NCBI RefSeq assembly: GCF_028209625.1
Contig: NZ_JAQLDU010000017.1
Span: 1-39,344 of the forward strand
Reading direction: 5' to 3'
Length of the DNA stretch: 39,344 nt
From: Collinsella aerofaciens
GTDB taxonomy: Bacteria; Actinomycetota; Coriobacteriia; Coriobacteriales; Coriobacteriaceae
Under the pieces are notes generated by a model. That model worked only from the letters and a program-made list of their open reading frames with translations, searched no databases and was not told where the DNA came from. The position numbers and the translations under genes were made by a program. This document shows positions 1-8,002 of this stretch, in pieces (positions within the stretch are counted from its first letter, which is position 1; each line of letters begins with the position of its first letter).

Positions 1-118
1 GGAGGAATTCCGGAATCAGTCCCTATGTGCGGCGTAGGCCGCTTATTAGCCCGTCCAAGAATTGGGGCGCAGTTCACTGTTGCTCTGGAGGCCTTTTTGT
101 CAATTACAGACGAATGCG

Positions 119-1297
119 TTAGTTGTTCTTGGTCAAACGCTCGATGTCGTGGGCGATCATGTATTCCTCGTCGGTGGGGATGACCATGACCGTGACGGAA
201 GAGCCGGCGGCGCTGATGACCTGCGGGCCGTTACCCACGGCCTCGCGGTTCTTGTTGTTGTCGATGCGCACGCCCAGCCACTCGAAGCAGTCGCAGAAAG
301 CCTTGCGGATCGACCAGTCGTTCTCGCCAATGCCGGCGGTAAAGGTAATGGTGTCCACGCCCGCCATGGAAGCGATCATGGAGCCGGCCTGCTGCATGGC
401 CTTGTAGGCGAACATATCGAAGGCGAGCAGGCAGCGCTCGTCGCCCTCGGAGGCGCGCGTACGGATGTCACGGGCGTCGTTGGAGATGCCCGAGATGGCA
501 AGCAGACCAGACTGCTTGTTCATCATGTCATCGACTTCCTGGTAGCTGTAGCCGCCCTCGCGCTGCAGGTAGCACACGGTAGCCGGGTCAATGGAACCAC
601 AACGGGTGCCCATCATCAGGCCGTCGAGCGGCGTGAGGCCCATCGTGGTATCGCGGCATACACCGTCCTCGATGGCGGCGAGCGAAGCGCCGTTGCCCAG
701 ATGACACGAAAGCAGACGGTGGCAGCGCGAACCCAGGATCTCCTTGGCCATCATCCACTCGTAGCGGTGGCTCGTACCGTGGGCGCCGTACTTGCGCACG
801 TGGTACTTGTTACACACGTCCTTGGGCAGGGCGTAGGTGTAGGCGACCTCGGGCATAGTCATGTGGAACGAGGTGTCGAAGACGGCCACGTTGGGCAGCT
901 CCGGATACTTCTCGCGACAATACTCGATTGCCGCTGCCTCGCCGTAGTTGTGCAGCGGGGCAAGCGGTGCCACCTCGAGAATCTTAGCCATGACCTCATC
1001 GTCGACGACCGCGGAATCGTCAAAGTACCAGCCACCCTGAACGATACGATGCCCAATGCCATCGATCGTAAAGTCGGTCTTCTCGAGCTCCTCGAGCACA
1101 CGTGCGATAGCCGAACGGTGGTCCGGGAAGGGGACCTCCTCGGTTTGCTTGGCGCCACCGTTCTCGGAGTGGCCAAAGATGCCCATGTCCGAACCGATAC
1201 GTTCGCAGTTGCCCTTGGCGAAAACCTCGCGGGTATCGGTATCCAAAAGCTGATATTTAAGGCTTGAGCTACCGGCGTTGACAACAAGTACGTTCAT
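119..1297 (-). CDS. ackA: Acetate kinase, canonical copy
   Basis: This 392-residue protein is the usual length for acetate kinase, the ASKHA-fold enzyme that interconverts acetyl phosphate plus ADP with acetate plus ATP in the cytoplasm. Visible signatures are NAGSSSLKYQ near the N terminus, GHRIVQGG at about residue 82, HGTSHRY at 173-179, HLGNGAS at about 199-205, MGTRCGSIDP and the C-terminal PTDEE. The family's two active-site histidines (H173, H177) and the conserved Asn (N202) are all present. The ATG is preceded on the minus strand by AAAGGAG. It lies downstream of a second, diverged ackA with a gap of about 160 bases that holds a terminator, so it probably has its own promoter. The usual partner pta is not in the window. 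It has MGTRCGSIDP where many family members have MGTRSGDIDP. Confidence 0.95.
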   Translation of the reverse strand: MNVLVVNAGSSSLKYQLLDTDTREVFAKGNCERIGSDMGIFGHSENGGAKQTEEVPFPDHRSAIARVLEELEKTDFTIDGIGHRIVQGGWYFDDSAVVDDEVMAKILEVAPLAPLHNYGEAAAIEYCREKYPELPNVAVFDTSFHMTMPEVAYTYALPKDVCNKYHVRKYGAHGTSHRYEWMMAKEILGSRCHRLLSCHLGNGASLAAIEDGVCRDTTMGLTPLDGLMMGTRCGSIDPATVCYLQREGGYSYQEVDDMMNKQSGLLAISGISNDARDIRTRASEGDERCLLAFDMFAYKAMQQAGSMIASMAGVDTITFTAGIGENDWSIRKAFCDCFEWLGVRIDNNKNREAVGNGPQVISAAGSSVTVMVIPTDEEYMIAHDIERLTKNN

Positions 1298-1410
1298 GAG
1301 ACTCCTTTGCAGTGCGATACGGTCGGCGCAGACCCCTTAAGGCGGCCGCATGTTAATAAGAAGTTATCACAGATTAATAAATAACTATCAGGCATATCGC
1401 CCAACGAGCA

Positions 1411-1457
1411 CAAAAGAGGGGCCGAACGGCGCTCGGTCGTCCAGCCCCTCCCCTTTT
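1411..1457 (-). terminator. Intrinsic terminator of the second ackA
   Basis: On the minus strand a GC-rich stem (arms around 1416-1422 and 1444-1450, GAGGGGC/GCCCCTC on the plus strand) is followed by TTTT, just past the stop codon at 1462. It separates the two acetate kinase genes. Confidence 0.7.
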
Positions 1458-1461
1458 GCAA

Positions 1462-2640
1462 TTACTTGCCGTTGACGATGCGCTCGACGTCGGAAGCGAT
1501 CATGAACTCCTCGTCCGTGGGGATAACGAAAATCTTAACCTTGGAATCCTTGGCAGACAGGCACCATGCGCCGTCACCACGCAGGGCGTTGCGGGCATGA
1601 TCCATCTTGACGCCCATAAAGGCCAGGCGGTCGGCCACGCCGGCGCGGACGGCAGGAGCGTGCTCACCGATGCCGGCAGTGAAGACCAGGGTGTCCATAC
1701 CGCACATGGAGGTGGCCATCTCGGCAGCCTTGGCGGCAATCTTGTAGACGAACATATCGAAGGCAAGCTGGGCCTCGGGGTCACCGGCAGCGGCGAGCTC
1801 CTCGACGTTGCGGCAGTCGTTGGTCTTGCCGCCGGTCACAGCCAAAAGGCCGGACTTCTTGTTCATCATCTCGTCGACCTCGTCGAAGGTGTAGCCGCCC
1901 TCGCGCTGCAGGTAGCACACGGTAGCCGGGTCGATGGAGCCGCAGCGGGTGCCCATCATAACGCCGTCGAGCGGCGTCAAGCCCATGGTGGTGTCCATGC
2001 ACTTGCCGTCCTCGATGGCGCACAGGGAAGCGCCGGAGCCGATATGGCACACGACGACCTTGCGGGCCTCGCCGTTGGTCATCTCGGCGACCTTCTTGGA
2101 GATGTAACGGTAGCTGGTGCCGTGGGCGCCGTACTTACGGATGTGCAGCTTGTCGCAGACGTCCTTGGGCAGGGCGTAAGTCTTGGCGACCTCGGGCATG
2201 TTGAAGTGGAAAGCGGTGTCGTAAACCGTAACGTTGGGCAGGTCGGGATACTGCTCCAGGCAGTACTCGATAACGTTGGCCTCGGGGTTGTTGTGCAGCG
2301 GGGCGAGCGGAGCGACCTCGCGGATCTTGGCGAGGACATCCTCGTCGACGAGGGAGGAATCGCCAAAGTACCAACCACCCTGAACGATACGGTGGCCGAT
2401 ACCCTCAATCTTGACGCCGTTGGCCTCGAGGTCCTTCAGGACAACCTCGATGGCGACCTTGTGGTCGGGGAACTCGATGTTCTCGGTCACCTTCTTGGAG
2501 CCGTTGGCAGCATGGGTGAAAGTGCCGCCGGTAAAGCAGACGCGCTCGCAGGAGCCCTTTGCGGACACCTTGTGGGACTTGGTATCGATGACCTGATACT
2601 TAAGGGTCGAAGATCCTGCGTTGACGACCAGAACGTTCAT
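1462..2640 (-). CDS. ackA: Acetate kinase paralogue with altered active site
   Basis: A second 392-residue acetate kinase family protein aligns without gaps through the first 200 residues to the neighbouring copy. It keeps NAGSSTLKYQ, GHRIVQGG, MGTRCGSIDP and PTDEE. It differs at two normally invariant positions: the second histidine of HGTSH is Tyr (Y177 in HGTSYRY), and the Asn of HLGNGAS is Ser (S202 in HIGSGAS). From the Methanosarcina enzyme these positions correspond to active-site His184 and Asn211, as I recall them. It may therefore be a kinase with changed kinetics, nucleotide or phosphodonor use, or acyl substrate. The ATG has GGGAG about seven bases upstream. It is transcribed away from the MFS gene and is flanked by terminators on both sides, so it is probably monocistronic. 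Confidence 0.9.
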   Translation of the reverse strand: MNVLVVNAGSSTLKYQVIDTKSHKVSAKGSCERVCFTGGTFTHAANGSKKVTENIEFPDHKVAIEVVLKDLEANGVKIEGIGHRIVQGGWYFGDSSLVDEDVLAKIREVAPLAPLHNNPEANVIEYCLEQYPDLPNVTVYDTAFHFNMPEVAKTYALPKDVCDKLHIRKYGAHGTSYRYISKKVAEMTNGEARKVVVCHIGSGASLCAIEDGKCMDTTMGLTPLDGVMMGTRCGSIDPATVCYLQREGGYTFDEVDEMMNKKSGLLAVTGGKTNDCRNVEELAAAGDPEAQLAFDMFVYKIAAKAAEMATSMCGMDTLVFTAGIGEHAPAVRAGVADRLAFMGVKMDHARNALRGDGAWCLSAKDSKVKIFVIPTDEEFMIASDVERIVNGK

Positions 2641-2693
2641 GTGTCTCCCTACTAACAGGCGGTGTGGCGCCGCCAGGTTACATACGTTTCAAT

Positions 2694-2727
2694 AATAAAC
2701 CCAAACGCCCTCGCGCTCGGGTTTATT
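2694..2727. terminator. Perfect 9-bp inverted repeat, probable terminator
   Basis: AATAAACCC (2694-2702) and GGGTTTATT (2719-2727) form a perfect stem between the end of the MFS gene and the start of ackA. There is only a short U-rich flank on either side, so termination is likely but not certain. Confidence 0.5.
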
Positions 2728-2742
2728 GCGTTGATATATAAG

Positions 2743-3921
2743 TTATCGGTGTCTAAATACCCATGTCCTTTGGCTTGTAAGACGAAAGAGCGCGGGGATA
2801 TACACCAAAGAAGAGATTCCGAGTGCGACAAGCAATATGACTCGAATGCCCGCGATGCTGCTCAACGCAGCATTGAACAGATAGAAAAGGATGGCGCCCA
2901 CCGCCACCATCTGGCTTTGAACCGAAATCAGTGAACAGCGCATCGAAGAATCGGCTGCTTTTTGAAAAATTGAGTATTTAATTGGAGCAAATAACGAGTA
3001 CGCAACCGTCTGCAGCACATAGAACACGGGCAGCAAATTAGCCGGAGTAAGGGGAATCAAAAACAAAGCTGTCAGGAAAAGGCGCACGATGCCGCAAATA
3101 CGCGCAAAGCGGCCCTTGTCGACATGAGCAATCGCACAGGGCACAATAAGTCCCATGGAGGCCGAGGCAAGGAGCTGGACCGCAATGGTCACACCCGAAG
3201 CGACGGCATTCATTCCGCGACCCGCAAGCAGCAGTGATAAAAAGTCTTCCAGGGCGACAAAAGCAAATGCCTGAGAACAGTCCATGATGAACGCTGAACG
3301 AAGAATGCCATTACCCGCAATAGCGGCACCGATCATCTTCGGGCTAATCCCATGTTCAGGTGTCGTCGCAGTGCCCCCTCTTCGCATCTCAGGAATGCAG
3401 ACAACGACAACCAACGTCAACACCATTGCGATGATATCTGCCGAAAGACCAATGAGATATGCACCGACGGACGAAATGAAACCGCCCACGCAAGCGGAGA
3501 TGGCATAAGAGGCATAGAAAACAAATCGCTCAACGACATTAAGTCTTACGAGCTGGTCCTGAGAGACGCTGTCAATGTAAATCGCTTCGATGGATCCGCT
3601 CACACACGCAACGGCAAAACCCTTGAGAGCGAACGCACCGATTAAAAGCAGGGGAGAACGGACGAGAAGCAGGGCGGCGTAGTATCCAAGCATTCCCACG
3701 ACGCCAACGAGACCGCTTGTCTTTCGTCCAAACCTATCAGCAATATAGCCAGTGGGAACTTCAAGGATGAACTTGCTCACTTGATATGCAATCATCATGC
3801 TGGAAATCGATACCATCGAAAGTCCGACGAACTCAAGGTAGACAGTTAGAAAATACAAGATGGTGCTGAAGTTCGACAGAAAAACGAACGTCATATAAAG
3901 CAAAACCGTACGGTTTTTCAT
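2743..3921 (-). CDS. MFS transporter, efflux-type
   Basis: A 392-residue hydrophobic protein with about twelve membrane segments. After the second or third helix it carries the MFS motif A, seen as GYIADRFGRK. This places it in the major facilitator superfamily, probably as a proton-driven exporter of a small molecule. The substrate cannot be read from the sequence. I start it at the internal ATG (MKNRTVLLY) because TTGGAGGG sits a few bases upstream. A start eight codons earlier is also open but has no comparable site. The gene lies 119 bases downstream of a LysR regulator on the same strand, so the pair may be co-transcribed. Its sequence is visibly AT-richer than the acetate kinase genes beside it, which suggests later acquisition. 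Confidence 0.8.
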   Translation of the reverse strand: MKNRTVLLYMTFVFLSNFSTILYFLTVYLEFVGLSMVSISSMMIAYQVSKFILEVPTGYIADRFGRKTSGLVGVVGMLGYYAALLLVRSPLLLIGAFALKGFAVACVSGSIEAIYIDSVSQDQLVRLNVVERFVFYASYAISACVGGFISSVGAYLIGLSADIIAMVLTLVVVVCIPEMRRGGTATTPEHGISPKMIGAAIAGNGILRSAFIMDCSQAFAFVALEDFLSLLLAGRGMNAVASGVTIAVQLLASASMGLIVPCAIAHVDKGRFARICGIVRLFLTALFLIPLTPANLLPVFYVLQTVAYSLFAPIKYSIFQKAADSSMRCSLISVQSQMVAVGAILFYLFNAALSSIAGIRVILLVALGISSLVYIPALFRLTSQRTWVFRHR

Positions 3922-4040
3922 GCTCCGCCCTCCAAGAGTCAGCAATCTAAATCGGAATCTTGGAAAAGCATGAGGGCAAAGCTGTCAGCTATGTGTTACA
4001 AGGCGTCAATAATCACTTGATGCCTCGAAGCCAATTAATC

Positions 4041-4931
4041 TCACGAAGCAAGATGACGCAATAGGTGCAGAAAAACCGTCTGGTGTCGATCAGTCCAGGA
4101 ATTTTGCCGATAGCAAAAGTAGATAGGCAAGGTTACATCACGCGAACCTTCAATGGAGCACTCACTCACTTCTGACCCATCCGATGCGAGAGAGGACCCA
4201 GACAAACTCAATATCAATCCCCCGGCTTGAAGAAACTCAGTCTGAGCCCTGCTTCCGTATTCAACATCACGGAAGCGAAAATTGACGAGCTGGGCTTCGG
4301 GACATTGATTGATTGCATTGAGACAGGGTGACAAATTAATGGGAACAGCGAGCCTGCCGCCCAGTAACTCGCGAATGGTCATGGCGCCCACAGATTGATG
4401 ACCCGCTGGGCATGAAAGAACCTTGAGCTCCTTTTCACCCAAGTATTTCGAAGAAAGGACACTGTCCCTTGGTTCCTCAAATGAGATGGCCGCATCCGAA
4501 ATACCAAGCACAAGTGATTCAAAGCATGTAGCCGTTGGCTGATGCCACACATCAAGGTGAATCTGAGGATGCGAGCGTTCAAACGAGTCATACCAGTTTT
4601 CGGCAAAAAGGCGCCCCCGCCCATGAAGGCAGGGGGCGTAAAGACGAAAGTGGCCATCGGGCGAAACGCCGTCGCTCCCCGATTGAGCGTACTTTTTGAG
4701 ATCGTCGACTTGTGCCAGGATCACGCGTGCACGACGCGCAAATTCTCTGCCCGCCGAAGACAAAACAGCCTCCCCCGCCGATCGGTTGAGCAAAACAATC
4801 TGATACTCAGATTCCAACTTTTTGATTGCCGACGAAACAGCCTGCGGACTCACATGAACGGCGCGAGCTGCTTTGCGCACGCCGCCATAGTTCGCTACCG
4901 CTTGAAGGTATTCGAGTTGAGAAAGCTGCAT
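4041..4931 (-). CDS. LysR-family transcriptional regulator
   Basis: A 296-residue protein of normal LysR length. Residues 1-60 form the winged helix-turn-helix (LSQLEYLQAVANYGGVRKAA followed by the recognition-helix segment HVSPQAVSSAIKKLE). The rest fits a periplasmic-binding-protein-like effector domain. It should bind DNA as a tetramer and respond to a small ligand that is not identifiable here. GGAG lies about eight bases before the ATG. The gene starts 41 bases after the HIT gene and ends 119 bases before the MFS transporter, all on one strand. The transporter is a natural candidate target. Like that gene it is AT-richer than the surrounding housekeeping genes. Confidence 0.88.
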   Translation of the reverse strand: MQLSQLEYLQAVANYGGVRKAARAVHVSPQAVSSAIKKLESEYQIVLLNRSAGEAVLSSAGREFARRARVILAQVDDLKKYAQSGSDGVSPDGHFRLYAPCLHGRGRLFAENWYDSFERSHPQIHLDVWHQPTATCFESLVLGISDAAISFEEPRDSVLSSKYLGEKELKVLSCPAGHQSVGAMTIRELLGGRLAVPINLSPCLNAINQCPEAQLVNFRFRDVEYGSRAQTEFLQAGGLILSLSGSSLASDGSEVSECSIEGSRDVTLPIYFCYRQNSWTDRHQTVFLHLLRHLAS

Positions 4932-4972
4932 AGATTACTCCAAAGGCAGCCAAGTCGACGGGCTACGCGCCC

Positions 4973-5308
4973 TCAGATGAGGTTCTCGCCCAGGTTTTTG
5001 CCGCCGAGGACGTGCATATGGAAGTGCATGACGGTCTGGCCGGCGTTGACACCCTTGTTGGAAATGACGCGGAAACCGTCCTCCAGTCCCTTGGCCTTGG
5101 CGACCTCCTGGATGGCGTGAGCCATGGCGCCCATGGTCTCGGCAGGCACGTTGTCGGCGATGTCGCTGTAGTGCTTCTTGGGGATCACGAGCGTGTGGAC
5201 CGGCGCCTGCGGGTTGAGGTCGTCGAAGGCGATGACCTGGTCGTCCTCATAGACAACGGTCGAGGGGATCTCGTGGTTGGCAATTTTACAGAAGATGCAA
5301 TCGCACAT
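4973..5308 (-). CDS. HIT-family nucleotide hydrolase
   Basis: A 111-residue protein of the histidine-triad superfamily, HinT/PKCI-like branch. It begins CDCIFCKIANHEIPS, typical of this family, with a Cys pair and the start of the fold. It ends with the catalytic triad motif HFHMHVLGG around residues 98-106. Such enzymes hydrolyse AMP-lysine or other nucleoside phosphoramidates and dinucleotides in the cytoplasm. A GAAAGGA-type site precedes the ATG. It follows xseB by 49 bases and precedes the LysR gene by 41 bases, so it probably sits in the same transcript as exonuclease VII. The exact physiological substrate is not deducible. Confidence 0.93.
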   Translation of the reverse strand: MCDCIFCKIANHEIPSTVVYEDDQVIAFDDLNPQAPVHTLVIPKKHYSDIADNVPAETMGAMAHAIQEVAKAKGLEDGFRVISNKGVNAGQTVMHFHMHVLGGKNLGENLI

Positions 5309-5357
5309 AGCTGGTTCCTTTCTTACAGACCAAGGTAATTATATTTGGTCGAGATGC

Positions 5358-5624
5358 TTAGAACGAAAGGTTATCATCGGTGTTGGCGGCCTCGCCGTCG
5401 GCGAGCACGTCGTTGCCGTCGACGTCCTTAAGGAGCACCGAGACCTTCTGCTCGGCATCGGACAGGCGGGTGCGCAGGCTTTTGAGGAGCTCGACGCCGC
5501 GGGTGTAGCTCTCGAGCGACTCCTCGAGCTCCATATCGCCCGACTCCAGGCTGCGGATGATGAGCTCCAGCTCCTGCGAGGCCTGCTTGTACGTAAGCTG
5601 CTCTACCGGGGTCTTCTCTGCCAT
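5358..5624 (-). CDS. xseB: Exodeoxyribonuclease VII small subunit
   Basis: An 88-residue, highly helical protein with the XseB signature LTYKQASQELELIIRSLESG followed by MELEESLESYTRGVELL. Several small subunits wrap each XseA to make exonuclease VII, which degrades single-stranded DNA to oligonucleotides in repair and recombination. The acidic C-terminal tail after about residue 70 is longer than needed for the core fold and is probably disordered. The gene follows xseA by 42 bases on the same strand, with AAAGGAA before its ATG, which supports co-expression of the two subunits. Confidence 0.94.
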   Translation of the reverse strand: MAEKTPVEQLTYKQASQELELIIRSLESGDMELEESLESYTRGVELLKSLRTRLSDAEQKVSVLLKDVDGNDVLADGEAANTDDNLSF

Positions 5625-5666
5625 ATCTGTTTCCTTTCCTAAGGGTCTATCACTGCGAAACGCGGT

Positions 5667-7118
5667 CTACTCGACCGTATCGACCGTTGCTGCCACGTTG
5701 CCGTCTGCCATGCGCACGCGAATGGCGTCGCCAGGCTTAAAGGTCTTGGCACTCGTAGCCACACCATCATCGCTGTACGCGATGGAATAGCCGCGAGCAA
5801 GCACTTTGAGCGGCGACAGGGCATCGAGCGACGCTGCCGCACGGCTCAGGTCGGACGCTGGCCTGCTGAGCATCGTGCGCCCTTGATGCTCTAGGCGGGA
5901 ACTCGCAAGCGTGAGCGCATGGCGCTTACCATCGAGCCCCGAGGTGCTTGTAATCAGACGCTCGGGCAAGCGCTCAAAGTTGGAGCGGAATGTCCCGACC
6001 GAGCGTACTATGGCGCCCGACAGGCGATCGGCAGTCAGCGCAAGCTCCGATTCGCGACGCTCGACCATAAATGTGGGGTCGTTGAGGCACGGGCGACACG
6101 CAGCGGCATCGAGCGCATCACCCAAGCGAGCCGTATAGGTATCCCAGGCACGGCGACCGCGCTGATCGAGCATCTCCAGGTCGACCTGGGCCGACCCAAT
6201 CATCGATGCCATCGCGGCACCCAGACGCTGATGGCGCGCCTCGAGCACATCGGCCAACTCCGTCATAGCCGGCGCCACCGATTCTGCCGCCGCCGTGGGC
6301 GTGGAGGCGCGTCGGTCGCTCACCATGTCGCAAATCGAGGTATCGGGCTCATGGCCAATGCCGGTCACCACGGGCACAGGACAAGCCGCCACCGCGCGGG
6401 CAAGCTCCTCGTCATTAAAGGTCATGAGGTCCTCAAAGGAACCGCCGCCGCGCACCAGCAAAATACAGTCGGGCGCCGGCGTAATGGAAGCGGCGCGGCG
6501 CAAGCCCTCAATGAGCTCGGCCGGCGCACCCTCGCCTTGAACCTTGGCGCCCACGCAAACGAGCTCGACGAGCGGGTTGCGACGACGCAACGTGCGCTTG
6601 ACGTCGTCGATTACGGCACCCGAAAGCGAGGTGACGACCGCCACGCAGGAGCAGAACACCGGGATGCGGCGCTTGCGCGCTTCGTCCATCAGGCCCTCGC
6701 GGCGTAGCTTTTCGGCCAGTTGCGCCACTTGTTGACGCAGCAGGCCCTCCCCCGCCAACGAAAACGAGCGGGCAACAAAGCTCATGCGGCCCGTGGCCTT
6801 ATAGAGATTGAAGCTGCCCTTAAAGCTCACCTGCATGCCGTCGCGCAAATCGAAGGTGCGCTTGAGATAGGCGCCCTTCCAGATGATGCAGTCGACGGCG
6901 GCCGAGTCGTCTTTAATCTGGAAGTAGCAGTGGCCGCTTCGGGCGTTGGGACCACGGAAACCCGTGACCTCGCCCAGGACACTCAGCTGCGGAATGGCAT
7001 CGAGCGCACCGGCGGCGATCTCTACCGCCTGGCTCACGCTGAGCTCCTTACGCTCCTGCTCGTCCGAACCGTCGAACTCGGCGGAAACGGCATTGCCGGT
7101 TAGATTCCAGCCTGCCAC
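5667..7118 (-). CDS. xseA: Exodeoxyribonuclease VII large subunit
   Basis: A protein of about 483 residues. An N-terminal OB-fold (about residues 25-125, including LSVLGEVTGF and CIIWKGAYLKR) is followed by the catalytic domain. The family signature is clear: GHEPDTSICDMVSDRRAST and TPTAAAES, which hold the conserved catalytic Asp residues. A long helical segment and a C-terminal domain for XseB binding follow, ending SPLKVLARGYSIAYSDDG, as in other XseA proteins. I chose the GTG at 7118 because AAAGGAGG lies four bases upstream. Reading from an upstream ATG or TTG would place that ribosome site inside the gene. It is followed directly by xseB. Confidence 0.94.
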   Translation of the reverse strand: MAGWNLTGNAVSAEFDGSDEQERKELSVSQAVEIAAGALDAIPQLSVLGEVTGFRGPNARSGHCYFQIKDDSAAVDCIIWKGAYLKRTFDLRDGMQVSFKGSFNLYKATGRMSFVARSFSLAGEGLLRQQVAQLAEKLRREGLMDEARKRRIPVFCSCVAVVTSLSGAVIDDVKRTLRRRNPLVELVCVGAKVQGEGAPAELIEGLRRAASITPAPDCILLVRGGGSFEDLMTFNDEELARAVAACPVPVVTGIGHEPDTSICDMVSDRRASTPTAAAESVAPAMTELADVLEARHQRLGAAMASMIGSAQVDLEMLDQRGRRAWDTYTARLGDALDAAACRPCLNDPTFMVERRESELALTADRLSGAIVRSVGTFRSNFERLPERLITSTSGLDGKRHALTLASSRLEHQGRTMLSRPASDLSRAAASLDALSPLKVLARGYSIAYSDDGVATSAKTFKPGDAIRVRMADGNVAATVDTVE

Positions 7119-7233
7119 GCAGCCTCCTTTCGTCATCGTGCACAAGGGCTCCGGCCCTGCGCAAATTCAAGTCCAACACATAGTACAGCGCCGCGAGGAC
7201 ACGAATCCCCGCGGCGCCTGCCTGTCCCATTTG

Positions 7234-7938
7234 TTATCGGTTGGAGTTTCTGTTGTAGCGAGCCATAAGATAGAGCAGCTGAATAATCGAGGTGAGCGCA
7301 GCGGCAACATAGGTAAGCGCGGCGGCCGTCAGCACCTTCTTGGCACCGTTGACCTGCTTGGAACTCATGCCCGACTGCTCGATATACGCCACGGCGCGGC
7401 GGCTGGCGTCAATCTCGACCGGCAGCGTAACGAGCTGGAACAGCACGCTAAACGAGAAGAAGATCAGCGCGAGGGTCGTGAGTCCCGCGATGTTCATAAA
7501 CAGGCCCAAGAGCAACACGATGGTCCAGGTGTTCTGGGTAAAGTTGACGACCGGCACGAGGGCGGTACGTACCTTCATCATGGCATAGCCGCTTTGACGC
7601 TGCGTGGCATGGCCTGCCTCGTGACAAGCGACAGCAACGCTTGCGACCGAGCCGCCCGAACGGTTGGAATCCGACAGATACAGGTTGTTGTCCTGCGGGT
7701 TGTAATGGTCAGTGAGCTCACCGGCGACACCCTTGATACCCACGGCATTGCAGCCGTTGGCGTCGAGCATGCGGCGAGCGACCCTGGCGCCCGTGTCGCC
7801 GTCCGAGCGAACCTTGGACCACGTCTTGTACGTCGAATTGATATAGCTCTGCGCGGCAAGGCCAAGCACCGTGCAGACAAGCACAACCAGCAGGTACAGC
7901 GGGTCGATACCAAAGCCGTATCCATAGTAATAGGGCAT
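7234..7938 (-). CDS. Neutral zinc metallopeptidase, YugP-like
   Basis: A 234-residue membrane protein of the YugP/DUF zinc-metallopeptidase family. It begins MPYYYGYGFGIDPLYLL with a first membrane helix. It has a zinc-binding HEAGHA motif (residues about 113-118, in ACHEAGHATQ) and further hydrophobic segments at about 140-175 and 205-228. An invariant-looking stretch, LYLSDSNRSGGSVASVAVA, precedes the zinc motif. The active site is expected near the membrane; substrates of this family are poorly defined. GGAGG is positioned well before the ATG. It lies 65 bases downstream of the RNase D gene and 115 bases upstream of xseA on the same strand. Confidence 0.85.
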   Translation of the reverse strand: MPYYYGYGFGIDPLYLLVVLVCTVLGLAAQSYINSTYKTWSKVRSDGDTGARVARRMLDANGCNAVGIKGVAGELTDHYNPQDNNLYLSDSNRSGGSVASVAVACHEAGHATQRQSGYAMMKVRTALVPVVNFTQNTWTIVLLLGLFMNIAGLTTLALIFFSFSVLFQLVTLPVEIDASRRAVAYIEQSGMSSKQVNGAKKVLTAAALTYVAAALTSIIQLLYLMARYNRNSNR

Positions 7939-8002
7939 GCGAATTCCTCCGAATCGAGTTACACGTTGGAGGCATTCTACCCACTCAAGCGGCTAGGCTT
8001 CC

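Noticed and set aside
1..118. Gene or RNA at the left edge
   Set aside because: Only a short 5-bp hairpin (GCGGC-GTAG-GCCGC) is visible. I saw no frame, tRNA-like fold or clear promoter.
62..1267. Long plus-strand frame of 401 codons opposite the first acetate kinase, and a similar one at 1456-2655
   Set aside because: Both are antisense shadows of GC-rich ackA genes. They have low-complexity Val/Gly/His/Asp-rich products, no ribosome site and no family resemblance.
7119..7145. Upstream TTG or ATG start for xseA
   Set aside because: The AAAGGAGG ribosome site would fall inside the coding region. The GTG at 7118 is correctly spaced from it.
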